Source: Catalinimonas alkaloidigena (GTDB lineage Bacteria > Bacteroidota > Bacteroidia > Cytophagales > Cyclobacteriaceae). From it: a stretch of 64,000 nucleotides of DNA. The position numbers and the translations under genes are program-made. Below are positions 16,294 through 25,531 of this stretch, in pieces. Position 1 is the stretch's first letter. Each line of letters opens with the position of its first letter. The notes under the pieces were generated by a model, which was not told where the DNA came from, did not search any database, and worked only from the letters and a program-made list of their open reading frames with translations. The DNA is taken from positions 3,663,001-3,727,000 of the forward strand of contig NZ_JAQFIL010000001.1 of the NCBI RefSeq assembly GCF_029504655.1. The letters run 5' to 3'.

Positions 16294-19200
16294 TTAAAAG
16301 CTTAGATTTACTCCAAGTGTGTAGGTTCTTACCTGGGGATAATACTGGGCCCTACCTGAGGGTACTTCAGGATCAATGTCCCATTCATTCAGGTCAGAAA
16401 TGGTTAGCACATTAGTTACTCCCGCATAAATTCTGGCGTTGCTGAGGAAAATAGTATTCATTACTGAAGATGGTACCCTATAGGACAAAGTGACATTCTT
16501 AAGCCTTAAATAATCAGAATCAATAACGGTAAGATCTGATGTTTGTCGGTTTTTGGTGTTTCCTTTTATTGGTCTGGGGAATCGGGCACCCGTATTATCA
16601 GGTGTCCAGTAATCGGCATATATGGCATGAGTAAATGCTTCATAAGTCGCCTGATGGTTCCACGCTCCTCCTAACATAACCTTATGGCCCGCTGCTCCCT
16701 GCCATTGGGTAAATAGTTCAAAATTCTTATAGGAGAAATTAGTTGACATCCCATAATTAAAACGAGGAAAACTTCTGCCGATGAAAGTTCTGTCATCGGG
16801 ATTAAGTACGCCATCTCCATTCCGATCTACATATTTCACATCTCCCGGCATAGGGTTGGGCGCTAAAGTTGGATAATTGTCAGCCTCCTGCTGACTCTGG
16901 AAGAAACCATCAGTAAGATAGCCCCAATGCGCATTGACGGGTAAACCTTTTTGTACAATAAAAGTAGGGTTAGGAGAAGCCCCGCTTATATAGGGACCTG
17001 TCCCCACAAGATCCACTACTTCATTTTGATTGTCACTGAAATTAAGCCCTATATCATAGGTGAATTCATTTCCCCCCCGATAATTGGCTGAAATCTCATA
17101 GCCTTTGTTCAGTACAACTCCTGCATTCTGAGGAGGCGCTCCCAAACCAACTACACTAGGTATTGGAAGATTTAACAGTATATCCTCTGTCCTTTTATTG
17201 TAATAATCAAAACTAAAAAGAATACGATCATCCAAAACACCTACATCTAAACCTACATTAGACTGAAGAGTAGTTTCCCAGCTTAGGTTCTGATTGGCAA
17301 AGTTCTGTTGTGCATACCCTACTACCGGTTCACCATTGAAAGAATAGTTGATTGCTGAAAAGGTCTCATAAAAAGAATATAAGCCTACGGCCTGATTTCC
17401 TGTCGCCCCATATGAACCTCTTAATTTCAATTCATTGATATAGGGTTCCAATCCGTCCCAGAAAGCTTCTTCAGAAAGCCGCCAGCCTGCTGAAAATGAA
17501 GGGAAGAAACTATAGCGATTACCTTCACTAAAACGGGAAGAGCCGTCATATCTGGCATTCAACTCTAGCAGGTATTTGTTGGCATAACTATAATTAAGAC
17601 GAGCAAAATAAGACCTGAGCCCATATTCCGCATCATAACCAGTAGCATCACGATTCTCAGTAGACCCCTGATTCAATGATCTAACCTCATTATTATAAAA
17701 GTCCTGGCGATATCCTTGAAGTTCGTTATAAGTGTTGTCAATGCTAGAATAACCTAGTAAGGCTGAGATACCATGCTGACCAAATTCCTTATTGTAACGA
17801 AGCAGGCTGTTTAGTGTAAATTCTTTTAAGTTTCTCCTGATTTCGGTAAGAGAGTTGATTTGTTTTTGGACAAAACGGCCGGTTACAGGATCACGGTTAG
17901 CGTATTTGTTGCTATAGTTTTTGATCTGTGTACTGGAATAGCGCAAAGCATATTGGGTGGAGAAGTTAAGTCCGGGAAAAATCTCATACTCTCCTTTGAT
18001 GCTTCCTATCAGATAATCTTCAAGTCTCTGTTGATCACCTGTAATTTCAGCAAATAGTAATGGATTATTAACCTGAGGTCCTAAGCCGTATTCTCCGGTT
18101 TCATATTTAGGCCAAGAAAACTTAGTGGCATGGAGCATATATTGAAATATCTTGGTCTCTCCATCTCCAGGCATATGTGATTCACCGTTACGATAATTCA
18201 GATCAGCACTAAATTTTAGTTTATCGGTTGCTGTATAATCTGTATTTAGCCGGAACTCATTGATCTTATCACTAAAATTCGGTGCAATTCCATCTATACT
18301 CTGATGGCGCACGCTCATACGGGCTTTGATCGTTTCATTGCCCCCATTTACTGCCAGCGTGTGATTTTGCTGGGGGGCGACTTCCAGAATTCCTAATTCA
18401 TCTCTACGCCACCACGGAAACGGTAGTGGGTATTCCGGACTGGGAGCATTGTCTACATACTCCTGAATGTATTCTTGAGTATATGGCGCAGTCCTTCCCG
18501 CATTTAAATGCGCTACATTTTCTAACCTTAGATAAGATTCCAGATCCAAGTGTTCCGGACGGTTCATGGCATCCTGCAGTGCATAATAACCATCATATGT
18601 GATATTTACTTTTCCGGCTTCTCCCCGCTTGGTGGTAATGAGAATGACCCCATTGGCAGCACGAGAACCATAAATGGCGGTAGATGCTGCATCTTTCAAT
18701 ACTGATACACTCTCTATGTCATTTGGATTGATATCTGACAAACGTTGTTCAATGCCATCTACAATAATAAGTGGATTATTTTTACTATCATCTCCCAGGG
18801 TAGTCACTCCTCTGATTCTGATATTAGCAGTAGAATTACCGGGAGCGCCTCCCTGATCCAATACTGTTACACCAGGAGCAAATCCCTGTAAAGATTGTTG
18901 TATGTTAGCCACCGGACGACTCTCAATATTTTCATTGCTTATTTGTGCAACAGAATTGGTCATACTCACTTTCTTCTGTGTACCATACCCTACTACTACT
19001 ACTTCCTTTAGGCTTTGTACATCCTCTACCAAAACCACATCTATTGAAGAACGACCATTGACAGCAACCTCCTTAGATAAATACCCGATAGATGAGAATA
19101 CCAAAGTATCATTATCATTGGGTACGTTAACGTTGTAGTTACCAGAAACATCTGTAACCGTGCCTAAAGTGCTTCCTTTTACTAATACATTTACACCTGG

Positions 19201-19665
19201 CAGCCCTGATGCGTCTCCTTCAGCAGTAACTTTACCGCTTACCTGTAGTAGACTTCTGGAAGCTTCCAGTGCTACTTCTACTCCTACATCACCTTCTTTT
19301 TTGCTGACAATAATACTATTATTCAGCCGCATAAATTCAAGGCCATAATCACGAGAAACACTTTTTAGCACTTCTCCCAGTGGAGAATTCTGGGCTTGTA
19401 GCGAGATTTTTTTCTGATCATTTACCTGACCTTGGGCATACGTAAATTTGAGTTCAGTGATTTTTGTAATCTCAGCAAAAGCCTCTTCCAAAGTGACTTT
19501 TTCCAGATGAAAGCTGATATACATTTCATCAATACTAATTGACTCTTTAGGCTCAGTTTTACTTTCGGAGGCCATTAGCCTTAAAGAAAGTAAACAGTGC
19601 ATAAGGAGAATCAAGAACAGTAGTTTTGATGTGAACAAGTTTAAGTGTGGTAGTTTTTGTTTCAT
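16294..19665 (-). CDS. SusC-like TonB-dependent transporter with STN domain
   Basis: A 1123-residue SusC/RagA transporter. A signal peptide (about 1-32) is followed by an STN domain at about 48-125 (ISFHLEKVTLEEAFAEITKI, LEFMRLNNSIIVSKK), a carboxypeptidase D-like domain at about 142-215 (GLPGVNVLVKGSTLGTVTDV), the plug (VVVGYGTQKKVSMTNSVAQI, IRIRGVTTLGDDSKNNPLII), and a barrel ending RTYTLGVNLSF. Outer membrane, TonB-driven import of oligosaccharides presented by the SusD behind it. As with the first pair the STN domain implies transmembrane signalling, but there is no anti-sigma/sigma pair in the window. About 1.1 kb of decayed sequence lies upstream. Confidence 0.95.
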   Translation of the reverse strand: MKQKLPHLNLFTSKLLFLILLMHCLLSLRLMASESKTEPKESISIDEMYISFHLEKVTLEEAFAEITKITELKFTYAQGQVNDQKKISLQAQNSPLGEVLKSVSRDYGLEFMRLNNSIIVSKKEGDVGVEVALEASRSLLQVSGKVTAEGDASGLPGVNVLVKGSTLGTVTDVSGNYNVNVPNDNDTLVFSSIGYLSKEVAVNGRSSIDVVLVEDVQSLKEVVVVGYGTQKKVSMTNSVAQISNENIESRPVANIQQSLQGFAPGVTVLDQGGAPGNSTANIRIRGVTTLGDDSKNNPLIIVDGIEQRLSDINPNDIESVSVLKDAASTAIYGSRAANGVILITTKRGEAGKVNITYDGYYALQDAMNRPEHLDLESYLRLENVAHLNAGRTAPYTQEYIQEYVDNAPSPEYPLPFPWWRRDELGILEVAPQQNHTLAVNGGNETIKARMSVRHQSIDGIAPNFSDKINEFRLNTDYTATDKLKFSADLNYRNGESHMPGDGETKIFQYMLHATKFSWPKYETGEYGLGPQVNNPLLFAEITGDQQRLEDYLIGSIKGEYEIFPGLNFSTQYALRYSSTQIKNYSNKYANRDPVTGRFVQKQINSLTEIRRNLKEFTLNSLLRYNKEFGQHGISALLGYSSIDNTYNELQGYRQDFYNNEVRSLNQGSTENRDATGYDAEYGLRSYFARLNYSYANKYLLELNARYDGSSRFSEGNRYSFFPSFSAGWRLSEEAFWDGLEPYINELKLRGSYGATGNQAVGLYSFYETFSAINYSFNGEPVVGYAQQNFANQNLSWETTLQSNVGLDVGVLDDRILFSFDYYNKRTEDILLNLPIPSVVGLGAPPQNAGVVLNKGYEISANYRGGNEFTYDIGLNFSDNQNEVVDLVGTGPYISGASPNPTFIVQKGLPVNAHWGYLTDGFFQSQQEADNYPTLAPNPMPGDVKYVDRNGDGVLNPDDRTFIGRSFPRFNYGMSTNFSYKNFELFTQWQGAAGHKVMLGGAWNHQATYEAFTHAIYADYWTPDNTGARFPRPIKGNTKNRQTSDLTVIDSDYLRLKNVTLSYRVPSSVMNTIFLSNARIYAGVTNVLTISDLNEWDIDPEVPSGRAQYYPQVRTYTLGVNLSF

Positions 19666-19843
19666 AGAATATATTAGTTTTAAAAGAAAAAAATATTTGT
19701 AATTATGTTATGACCGGTAGTTTGCAAAATAGTCTTTTTGCGTCCTATAAAAGTGGCCGAAGGCTTAGCCTTAGTTTTTAAATTTGGAGTTATGATTACT
19801 CCTAATGAAGTTGTCTACTGATACAAAAAAATAAAAAAATGTT

Positions 19844-20310
19844 TTATACTGAAACAGTTATACACTTTTTCAATCCCATATGATTGGAAACGTAACAGAA
19901 ATGATTGCTTTTGGGTAATACATTTATACTAGTTCTTCCTGAAAAAGGATTCCCCTGTGTACCGGTAATAATGCATGCTTTAGAATTCACAACTAAGGAA
20001 AAAAACTTTGACCTTCTTTTTCCAGGAAAGTCACTAAGCCTCGTCCAAGCGTCATTTCCAGGAGCGTACTCCCAAAAATCTTTATACCATTTATTATATT
20101 CATTACCTCCATCCAGCCTTACATTTCTTTTCCATTGATAGAAAACGGAATTCAAAAATCCCAGCCCCTCCAGGAAAATTATTCATTCTTGTCCGGTTGT
20201 TGGATAGTTAACGATTAATTGATAATCCAATGTACATTTCTGATCCAGTATTGAAAGCGTAAATTCGGATGAACCTTTTGCACTTTCCACTTCACCAGGG
20301 TTTAATGCTG
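19844..20310 (-). pseudogene. Kelch-repeat protein relic
   Basis: Fragments of a kelch beta-propeller protein are spread over several frames on the minus strand: NEYNKWYKDFWEYAPGNDAW, TRLSDFPGKRRSKFFSLVV and SKACIITGTQG are typical kelch blades (D.WEYDP..D.W...FPG), and NNFPGGAGIF in another frame belongs to the preceding blade. Upstream, LNPGEVESAKGSSEFTLSIL may be from the N-terminal part of the same gene. Frames change at least twice and stops interrupt. Such proteins are often encoded in Bacteroidota glycan loci, here next to two SusC/SusD pairs. Confidence 0.65.
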
Positions 20311-20797
20311 AGAGAATTCAAAATCTATTTTGCTTTTAGTGACACTGAGCACTCTCACCGCTTTCTCAACCACTATTACTTTGTTTTTACCAACTAAAGT
20401 TTTCACCGGACCACTCTATATTTCGGCTATAAAATGTTTAAAAAAAAGAAAGTGACATTGCATGTATGGAGATTAAACAATTACCCTCACGTAAGTATCG
20501 GTTTCGCCTGCCAGCGATAGTGAAATTACATTACAAACCTTTTCAGTCTGCATTCTACCAAAGGAAATGAACATGCTTATTTATTGCTTTCTAACACTAA
20601 AGATAGGTATTCAGTTTTTAGTCAATTCATCTAAAATCCCCTAACATGTTGACACAGATGCAAAATATTTATGGTATTTAATACTAACCGATTTTGCTAC
20701 GTATAACAACTCCCTTTTGATCATCAAGAATGTTCTTATTTGACTCAAGTAAACTACTTCGGAGAAATTGACTGATTCTAGATTTAATGTGCTTAAT
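20311..20797. other. Intergenic stretch without a recognised gene
   Basis: AT-rich, with stops in all frames. It probably continues the decayed kelch-gene region on its left; no promoter or structured RNA was recognised. Confidence 0.4.
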
Positions 20798-23029
20798 TCA
20801 GAACTGTTTGAGGTAGGTTAATTTGGAAATCAGAGACTGATTTCTGATGCTGGTATCCAGGAATGAGTTTTCGTTGAATACAACATAGAGAAAGCTTAGA
20901 GGAGCAAATTCCCAACTGCCCCTGATGTTCCAGCGTCCCTGCTCCGTGGCTGTATTATACTGGTAAAAGGCTGATGCCCGAATACGAGGATTGTAAGCCA
21001 GCCTCAACTCACTGGTGAGCAAATGAAGGTCCGTAGTGGTCTGCTGCTCTCCCAGCTTTTGTATGCCCTTGTAGCTATACTCTGCCGCAAAAGCGATGTG
21101 AGGAATGGGTGCTATTCGAATACCCATCTCCACTTCCTGCAATTGTCCATCATAGTAGTCACCCCACTGATAGCTGATGCTGCCGGATATTTTCTTAGAA
21201 GCGTCTGAACGATAGCTGAGCTGATAGCGGGTATAGTAATACTCATCCGGTGTCACCGCTATACCCAGCGGCCGAAAAAAGAAATGATCCCAGGTGGGTA
21301 AAATACTCCCGGTAAATTTCCCTCCATCCTGGAAGATGAACCAGATCGGAAAGATATCTATCTGAGCGGATTGAAAGGTACCATCAGAAGCGCTTTGATA
21401 CATATCCAGAAAAAAGCCCGGATCCCACCGGCGAATCCAGCGCCACTTCTCACCCTTGGGTCGGATGATGTAGTAGCCTCCTGGATTATGCTGTATCACA
21501 TCATTTTGAAAGATAAATCCCATGCCGGGCAGGTACTTTTCACTGACTACATTTGTGAGCCAGCCCAGGTACATATTATTGGGAAAGTAGCCAGCAAACA
21601 GGCTAGCCGCAAAGCCGATATTGTCCGGGGAGTTGTCGCGAGAAGCGGAAGCCAGGTACTGAATCGTGATTTCATCCTTGGGACGCATAAGGCCATCAAT
21701 CGTAAGCGTGGTATTGTTTTGCTGGGCAAACCCAATATTAGGTTTGGCTGCATCCAGCCGATGCGTGAGCATTAGGCCGATGTTGTTCTGACGCCCATAG
21801 TTCTTTGCATAGCGCAGAACTCCAAAGTTGGCTGCTCCCTGATTTTCTGTACTCCGCTGATGTACATACAAACCGGCTAGCGTTCGTTCTTCGGTCCGGT
21901 CCGTAAAGCGTGCTCCTGCGTCTATAGGTACAGGGTCGGCATTGAACTGGGCGTTGGCCAGCCCTATCGTACGGCTGAAAAAAGGCTTGATGGCACTCAC
22001 ATTCGCCCCGGCATAGACGCCTGAGTTTTCCAGAAAAAACTGACGCTTTTCTGGGAAAAAGACATTAAAGCGCGTAAGGTTATTCACTGCACGATCCACA
22101 TCAGCCTGGGCAAAATCCGTGTTGAAGGTCAGGTCCAGCACTGCATGTGGGTTTACTGCCCATTTGATCTCACCCCCCGCTTTAAAGTTCTGATTAGTAG
22201 TCATCTGTCCTTTCTCATCTGTCAGCCGCTCATACTGATACAAAGCATAAGGTTGCGTCCTCAGATTGACCGATGGCTCCGGAAGTTCTAAGCCCTTCAG
22301 CTGGGCTGCATAGGTCATGCGATAGGGAGAATACGCCTGTGGAATGGCTGGGAAAACAGTGGTTTCGTAATCACGGCGTGCCATCCGAGCCAGGGTAATT
22401 CCCCAGGAAACGGAATCTCCGGTAGCAAGGCGTTCATAACGCAAAGATTTAAAAGGGATGGCAAACTCGGCATAGTATCCACTGTCCACCACAATAGTGC
22501 GAACACGCCAGAGGGCATCCCAGTCATTGTCTTTAAAGTTATCGTCAAACACCTGTAAGTCCCGCTGCGTACCCAAAGGTGTGGTCTGAAAGGATACACA
22601 GTACCGTTTCAGGTTCTGTGGGTCAAGCTGTATGTACATTACATCATTCTCTCCATAAATAAAGTCCCGACGGAAGTCCTGCACCCGCACTCCTTTTCGA
22701 CCCAGGCTGTCCCGGGCATAGATACCGAAGTAAAGATTTTTCTCGTCGTACAGTACTTTGACCCGGCTGGTATATTGGTAACTACCTCTCTGTCGGGGTT
22801 CCATACGGAAGAATTCCTCAGTAACAGGAGCTTTTTGCCAGGAAGGCTCATCCAGGCGACCGTCTACCTGAATGTCATCCGCGGCTTTGACCGCCCGAAT
22901 TTCAGAGGCTTGCTCAGTAGGCAAAAAGTTTTGGGCATTCTGTGCATTTGCTTCAGCGCAATGCAAGAGAAAAAATACACAGCCTGAAAAAAATAGTTTT
23001 AACAAAATAGACCTGGAATAGTGCAGCAT
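20798..23029 (-). CDS. DUF5916 protein with CBM9-like domain and beta-barrel
   Basis: A protein of 743 residues from the ATG at 23027-23029, which overlaps the upstream stop by one base (TGATG). After a signal peptide (to about residue 30) comes a family 9 carbohydrate-binding-like domain (about 40-220: DDIQVDGRLDEPSWQKAP, FGIYARDSLG, GYYAEFAIPFKSLRYE), then the DUF5916 region with the conserved FNVFFPEKRQFFLENSGVY and a C-terminal half of alternating hydrophobic strands that looks like an outer-membrane barrel. The family is widespread in Bacteroidota and its function is not settled; it is often found beside peptidases. Here it is coupled to the M14-like deacylase upstream, which suggests a shared substrate. 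Confidence 0.9.
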   Translation of the reverse strand: MLHYSRSILLKLFFSGCVFFLLHCAEANAQNAQNFLPTEQASEIRAVKAADDIQVDGRLDEPSWQKAPVTEEFFRMEPRQRGSYQYTSRVKVLYDEKNLYFGIYARDSLGRKGVRVQDFRRDFIYGENDVMYIQLDPQNLKRYCVSFQTTPLGTQRDLQVFDDNFKDNDWDALWRVRTIVVDSGYYAEFAIPFKSLRYERLATGDSVSWGITLARMARRDYETTVFPAIPQAYSPYRMTYAAQLKGLELPEPSVNLRTQPYALYQYERLTDEKGQMTTNQNFKAGGEIKWAVNPHAVLDLTFNTDFAQADVDRAVNNLTRFNVFFPEKRQFFLENSGVYAGANVSAIKPFFSRTIGLANAQFNADPVPIDAGARFTDRTEERTLAGLYVHQRSTENQGAANFGVLRYAKNYGRQNNIGLMLTHRLDAAKPNIGFAQQNNTTLTIDGLMRPKDEITIQYLASASRDNSPDNIGFAASLFAGYFPNNMYLGWLTNVVSEKYLPGMGFIFQNDVIQHNPGGYYIIRPKGEKWRWIRRWDPGFFLDMYQSASDGTFQSAQIDIFPIWFIFQDGGKFTGSILPTWDHFFFRPLGIAVTPDEYYYTRYQLSYRSDASKKISGSISYQWGDYYDGQLQEVEMGIRIAPIPHIAFAAEYSYKGIQKLGEQQTTTDLHLLTSELRLAYNPRIRASAFYQYNTATEQGRWNIRGSWEFAPLSFLYVVFNENSFLDTSIRNQSLISKLTYLKQF

Positions 23030-24093
23030 CAATTAGCATTTTTGGCTGTTGGAATTCGTCCTATCCTTAGCAGCGTCTCTCCCTGCTTGATAGGAGGCGT
23101 ACCGATGATGTAGAGAATGATTCCCGGAGCGCTGGCAAAAACACCTACCGGATTCTCTCCGAAGAAATCAGTGATATAGCCTACCTTCATCCCTTCTGAC
23201 ACATATTCTCCTGAGGTTTTCAGAGGGTAAAAAATACCATCCTGAGGACTGATTACACTAGGCCGTTCCCTGATGAAAAGCGGTGAGTTAAGCGATACGA
23301 CTTTACCCTCCATCATCTTTAGATGGCGGAGCAGGTTCGTCACTCCACCCACGATAGCTTGTACATCCTGCGTTTGCACCGCACCAAGACGCCCACACTC
23401 AATATCGGCGGAGGGGATCTGCCGGAAGAAGGCTTCCTGAGAGCAGTACAGGCTGGGTTCGTCTATCCGTTCAGCAGCTACATCAAAGACAATTATATGT
23501 TCAAACCCTAAAGCAAGCGCCATGGCTTTTCCTGTCCGGGATGCCTCGGGAAAACGCTCAGCGCTGTAGTATCCCACATACGGACGCAGGTCTTCGGGCG
23601 CATCGCCGGAGTGCATATCCAGAAAATAGTCGGAGCGGGCAATGACTTCCCGGGTGAGCTGATAAGCCATTTGTTCGGTGAGGCTGCCATCTGCCCTGCC
23701 AGGAAATACACGGTTCAGGTTCTTCTCGTCCAAAGGATTCACATAAGGACTGCGTCCTAAAAATGAGGGCAAATTGGCCAGATGAACCAGGATTACTGTA
23801 CCGGATAAAGTGGTTGGGTCTATCTGTTGAGCGATTCGCTGCGCTGCCAGTATAGGCGCGTACTCATAACCATGCACTCCGGCAGTGATGCCCAGCACCG
23901 GCCCCGGACGGCTGCCATGAAAAACACTTACCGGGATGAAGGTGCTATCTTTTCCATCAGATAAGCTGATCTTAAACTTCTGATGTGTGCCCGGAGCAAC
24001 AGTCTGTTCCTGAAAAGAAAAATGACTTTGTGCTGCCAGGATGTAGGGCAAAACACTTCCAAAAATTACCAATACATAATACTTTATTGACAT
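23029..24093 (-). CDS. Exported M14-type deacylase (aspartoacylase/succinylglutamate desuccinylase family)
   Basis: A zinc hydrolase of 354 residues with a signal peptide (MSIKYYVLVIFGSVLPYILA). The metal ligands are visible: H74 and E77 in TAGVHGYEYAP and H161 in DYFLDMHSGD, together with the family's SPYVNPLDEKNLNRVFPG block. The C-terminal region (VSEGMKVGYITDFFGENPVG, FASAPGIILYIIGTPPIKQG) is the beta-rich tail of these deacylases. Family members remove N-acyl or amino-acid groups; the export signal suggests a peptide or amide substrate in the periplasm. It is translationally coupled to the DUF5916 gene behind it. Confidence 0.9.
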   Translation of the reverse strand: MSIKYYVLVIFGSVLPYILAAQSHFSFQEQTVAPGTHQKFKISLSDGKDSTFIPVSVFHGSRPGPVLGITAGVHGYEYAPILAAQRIAQQIDPTTLSGTVILVHLANLPSFLGRSPYVNPLDEKNLNRVFPGRADGSLTEQMAYQLTREVIARSDYFLDMHSGDAPEDLRPYVGYYSAERFPEASRTGKAMALALGFEHIIVFDVAAERIDEPSLYCSQEAFFRQIPSADIECGRLGAVQTQDVQAIVGGVTNLLRHLKMMEGKVVSLNSPLFIRERPSVISPQDGIFYPLKTSGEYVSEGMKVGYITDFFGENPVGVFASAPGIILYIIGTPPIKQGETLLRIGRIPTAKNAN

Positions 24094-24179
24094 GATGTTT
24101 AGCGCAGTTTTTCTGATTTTTTAAAAGCATTTTGACAAGCATGCTGCTCAATGCCTGAGCAGTTTTAGACCAGATTTAT

Positions 24180-25529
24180 TTATTTGGCCTTGAGCTTTCT
24201 CAAGTTAAAAGCGGAAATAATTGACATGATTGCGGCAATGAGCAGAAGCGGCAGTACCATTGCAACCCAACCTACATCGGTTCTTTCTGAAAAGTACTCC
24301 GGCCTGAATTCCGCCCAGCTCTCCCCTTCCGCAGCTGCATTCGTAAATATTTTGGGATAGAAATAGAGTCGCATCTTTTCATGAAACTCATGGGTTTGGT
24401 CCAGAAATTCCATATGATTACCCAGACTACTGCGGGCGATGTCGTTAAAGAGTAGCTGGGCATGCATGCTGGGAATAAACAGCGCCACAGTACGGCTGGC
24501 CTGTTCACGCTGCATAATCTTTTCACGCATGCCCTCACTTTGTTCGCGCGACTCATCATCTCCCATCTGCTGCATTGCATAGTACCACAGCCAGTCAAAG
24601 CCATCAGCTGTCCAGCTGTAGGTTTTGTACTGGGGATAATGGGCGAAAAACTTTTCCATGGTCACTTCTTTATCGATATCCCATTTCTCATGATAACCGT
24701 CACGCTGCTTTACCATCGTACTCAATGCCTCCGGGACCGGGTACTGATTCGCCACAAAATTATTGACCGTAGCAGGCATGAGAAGAGCAAGCACTACCCA
24801 TAACGAAAGCAGACTAAGCACATTGAAGCTGGAAGGACGTTGCATGGAAACCACCCAAAAACATAAGGCAAACCAGAAAGCCAGATATAAAATACTGAGC
24901 ACGATAAATGCCAGCAGAGCCTCGTTGATGGTCAGTGATAACTTAAGTATCGCAAAGGCAAAAAGTAACAATAAGGCCGAATATAGTAGTATCATTCGGA
25001 TAGAAAGTTTGGACAATAAAAAGCTTCGGACCGACTGGGACTGGATAGCCACCATACGCCAGGTATCCTTTTCCTTTTCTTCTGAAAGCAAGTCAAAGGT
25101 AAAAGCGATAATGAGCAAGGGAAAGAGGTAAATGATCACGAAGCCTAAATCCAGATTACCCGATTGCAGACTTGCCGGATTATTCAGGTCGGTATCATAT
25201 TTCTGCCCTTCCAGGTTGCGAATGGTCACGCTTTGTATGCTGGAGTTCACATCCCGTTGCCCGATGGACAAGGCAGCAAGGGGGTCAGGTGTGTTGATAA
25301 GGGCAAAACGTATGTAATAGAGCAGTAAACCTATTTCATCGTTGTGCCAGTTTACATTTCGCTCAATATGTTCCTGCTGATGCCGGGTGACTTCAGCAAT
25401 AGCTTTTTCCTGTTTGTCTAAAAACTGAGCTCCAATCAGTATGCTGATCACCCCCAAAGCCAGGATTAGCAGCATTGATAACACTACGGTTTTTGAGCGA
25501 ATAAATTGTTTGATGAGAAGTGCGTACAT
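24180..25529 (-). CDS. ABC-2 type permease, DUF3526 family
   Basis: A 449-residue integral membrane protein. TM1 lies at about 14-36, followed by a large extracytoplasmic loop (about 37-130, IGLLLYYIRFALINTPDPLA), then TM segments at about 130-150 (FVIIYLFPLLIIAFTFDLL), 175-200, 205-230, 235-255 and 418-440. LSEEKEKDTWRMVAIQSQS after TM2 is the coupling region of ABC-2 exporters. It is the last gene of the operon ATPase, TonB receptor, permease, permease and starts two bases behind the previous permease stop. The two permeases probably form a heterodimer with the ATPase at 29504. Substrate unknown. Confidence 0.88.
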   Translation of the reverse strand: MYALLIKQFIRSKTVVLSMLLILALGVISILIGAQFLDKQEKAIAEVTRHQQEHIERNVNWHNDEIGLLLYYIRFALINTPDPLAALSIGQRDVNSSIQSVTIRNLEGQKYDTDLNNPASLQSGNLDLGFVIIYLFPLLIIAFTFDLLSEEKEKDTWRMVAIQSQSVRSFLLSKLSIRMILLYSALLLLFAFAILKLSLTINEALLAFIVLSILYLAFWFALCFWVVSMQRPSSFNVLSLLSLWVVLALLMPATVNNFVANQYPVPEALSTMVKQRDGYHEKWDIDKEVTMEKFFAHYPQYKTYSWTADGFDWLWYYAMQQMGDDESREQSEGMREKIMQREQASRTVALFIPSMHAQLLFNDIARSSLGNHMEFLDQTHEFHEKMRLYFYPKIFTNAAAEGESWAEFRPEYFSERTDVGWVAMVLPLLLIAAIMSIISAFNLRKLKAK

Positions 25530-25531
25530 AT

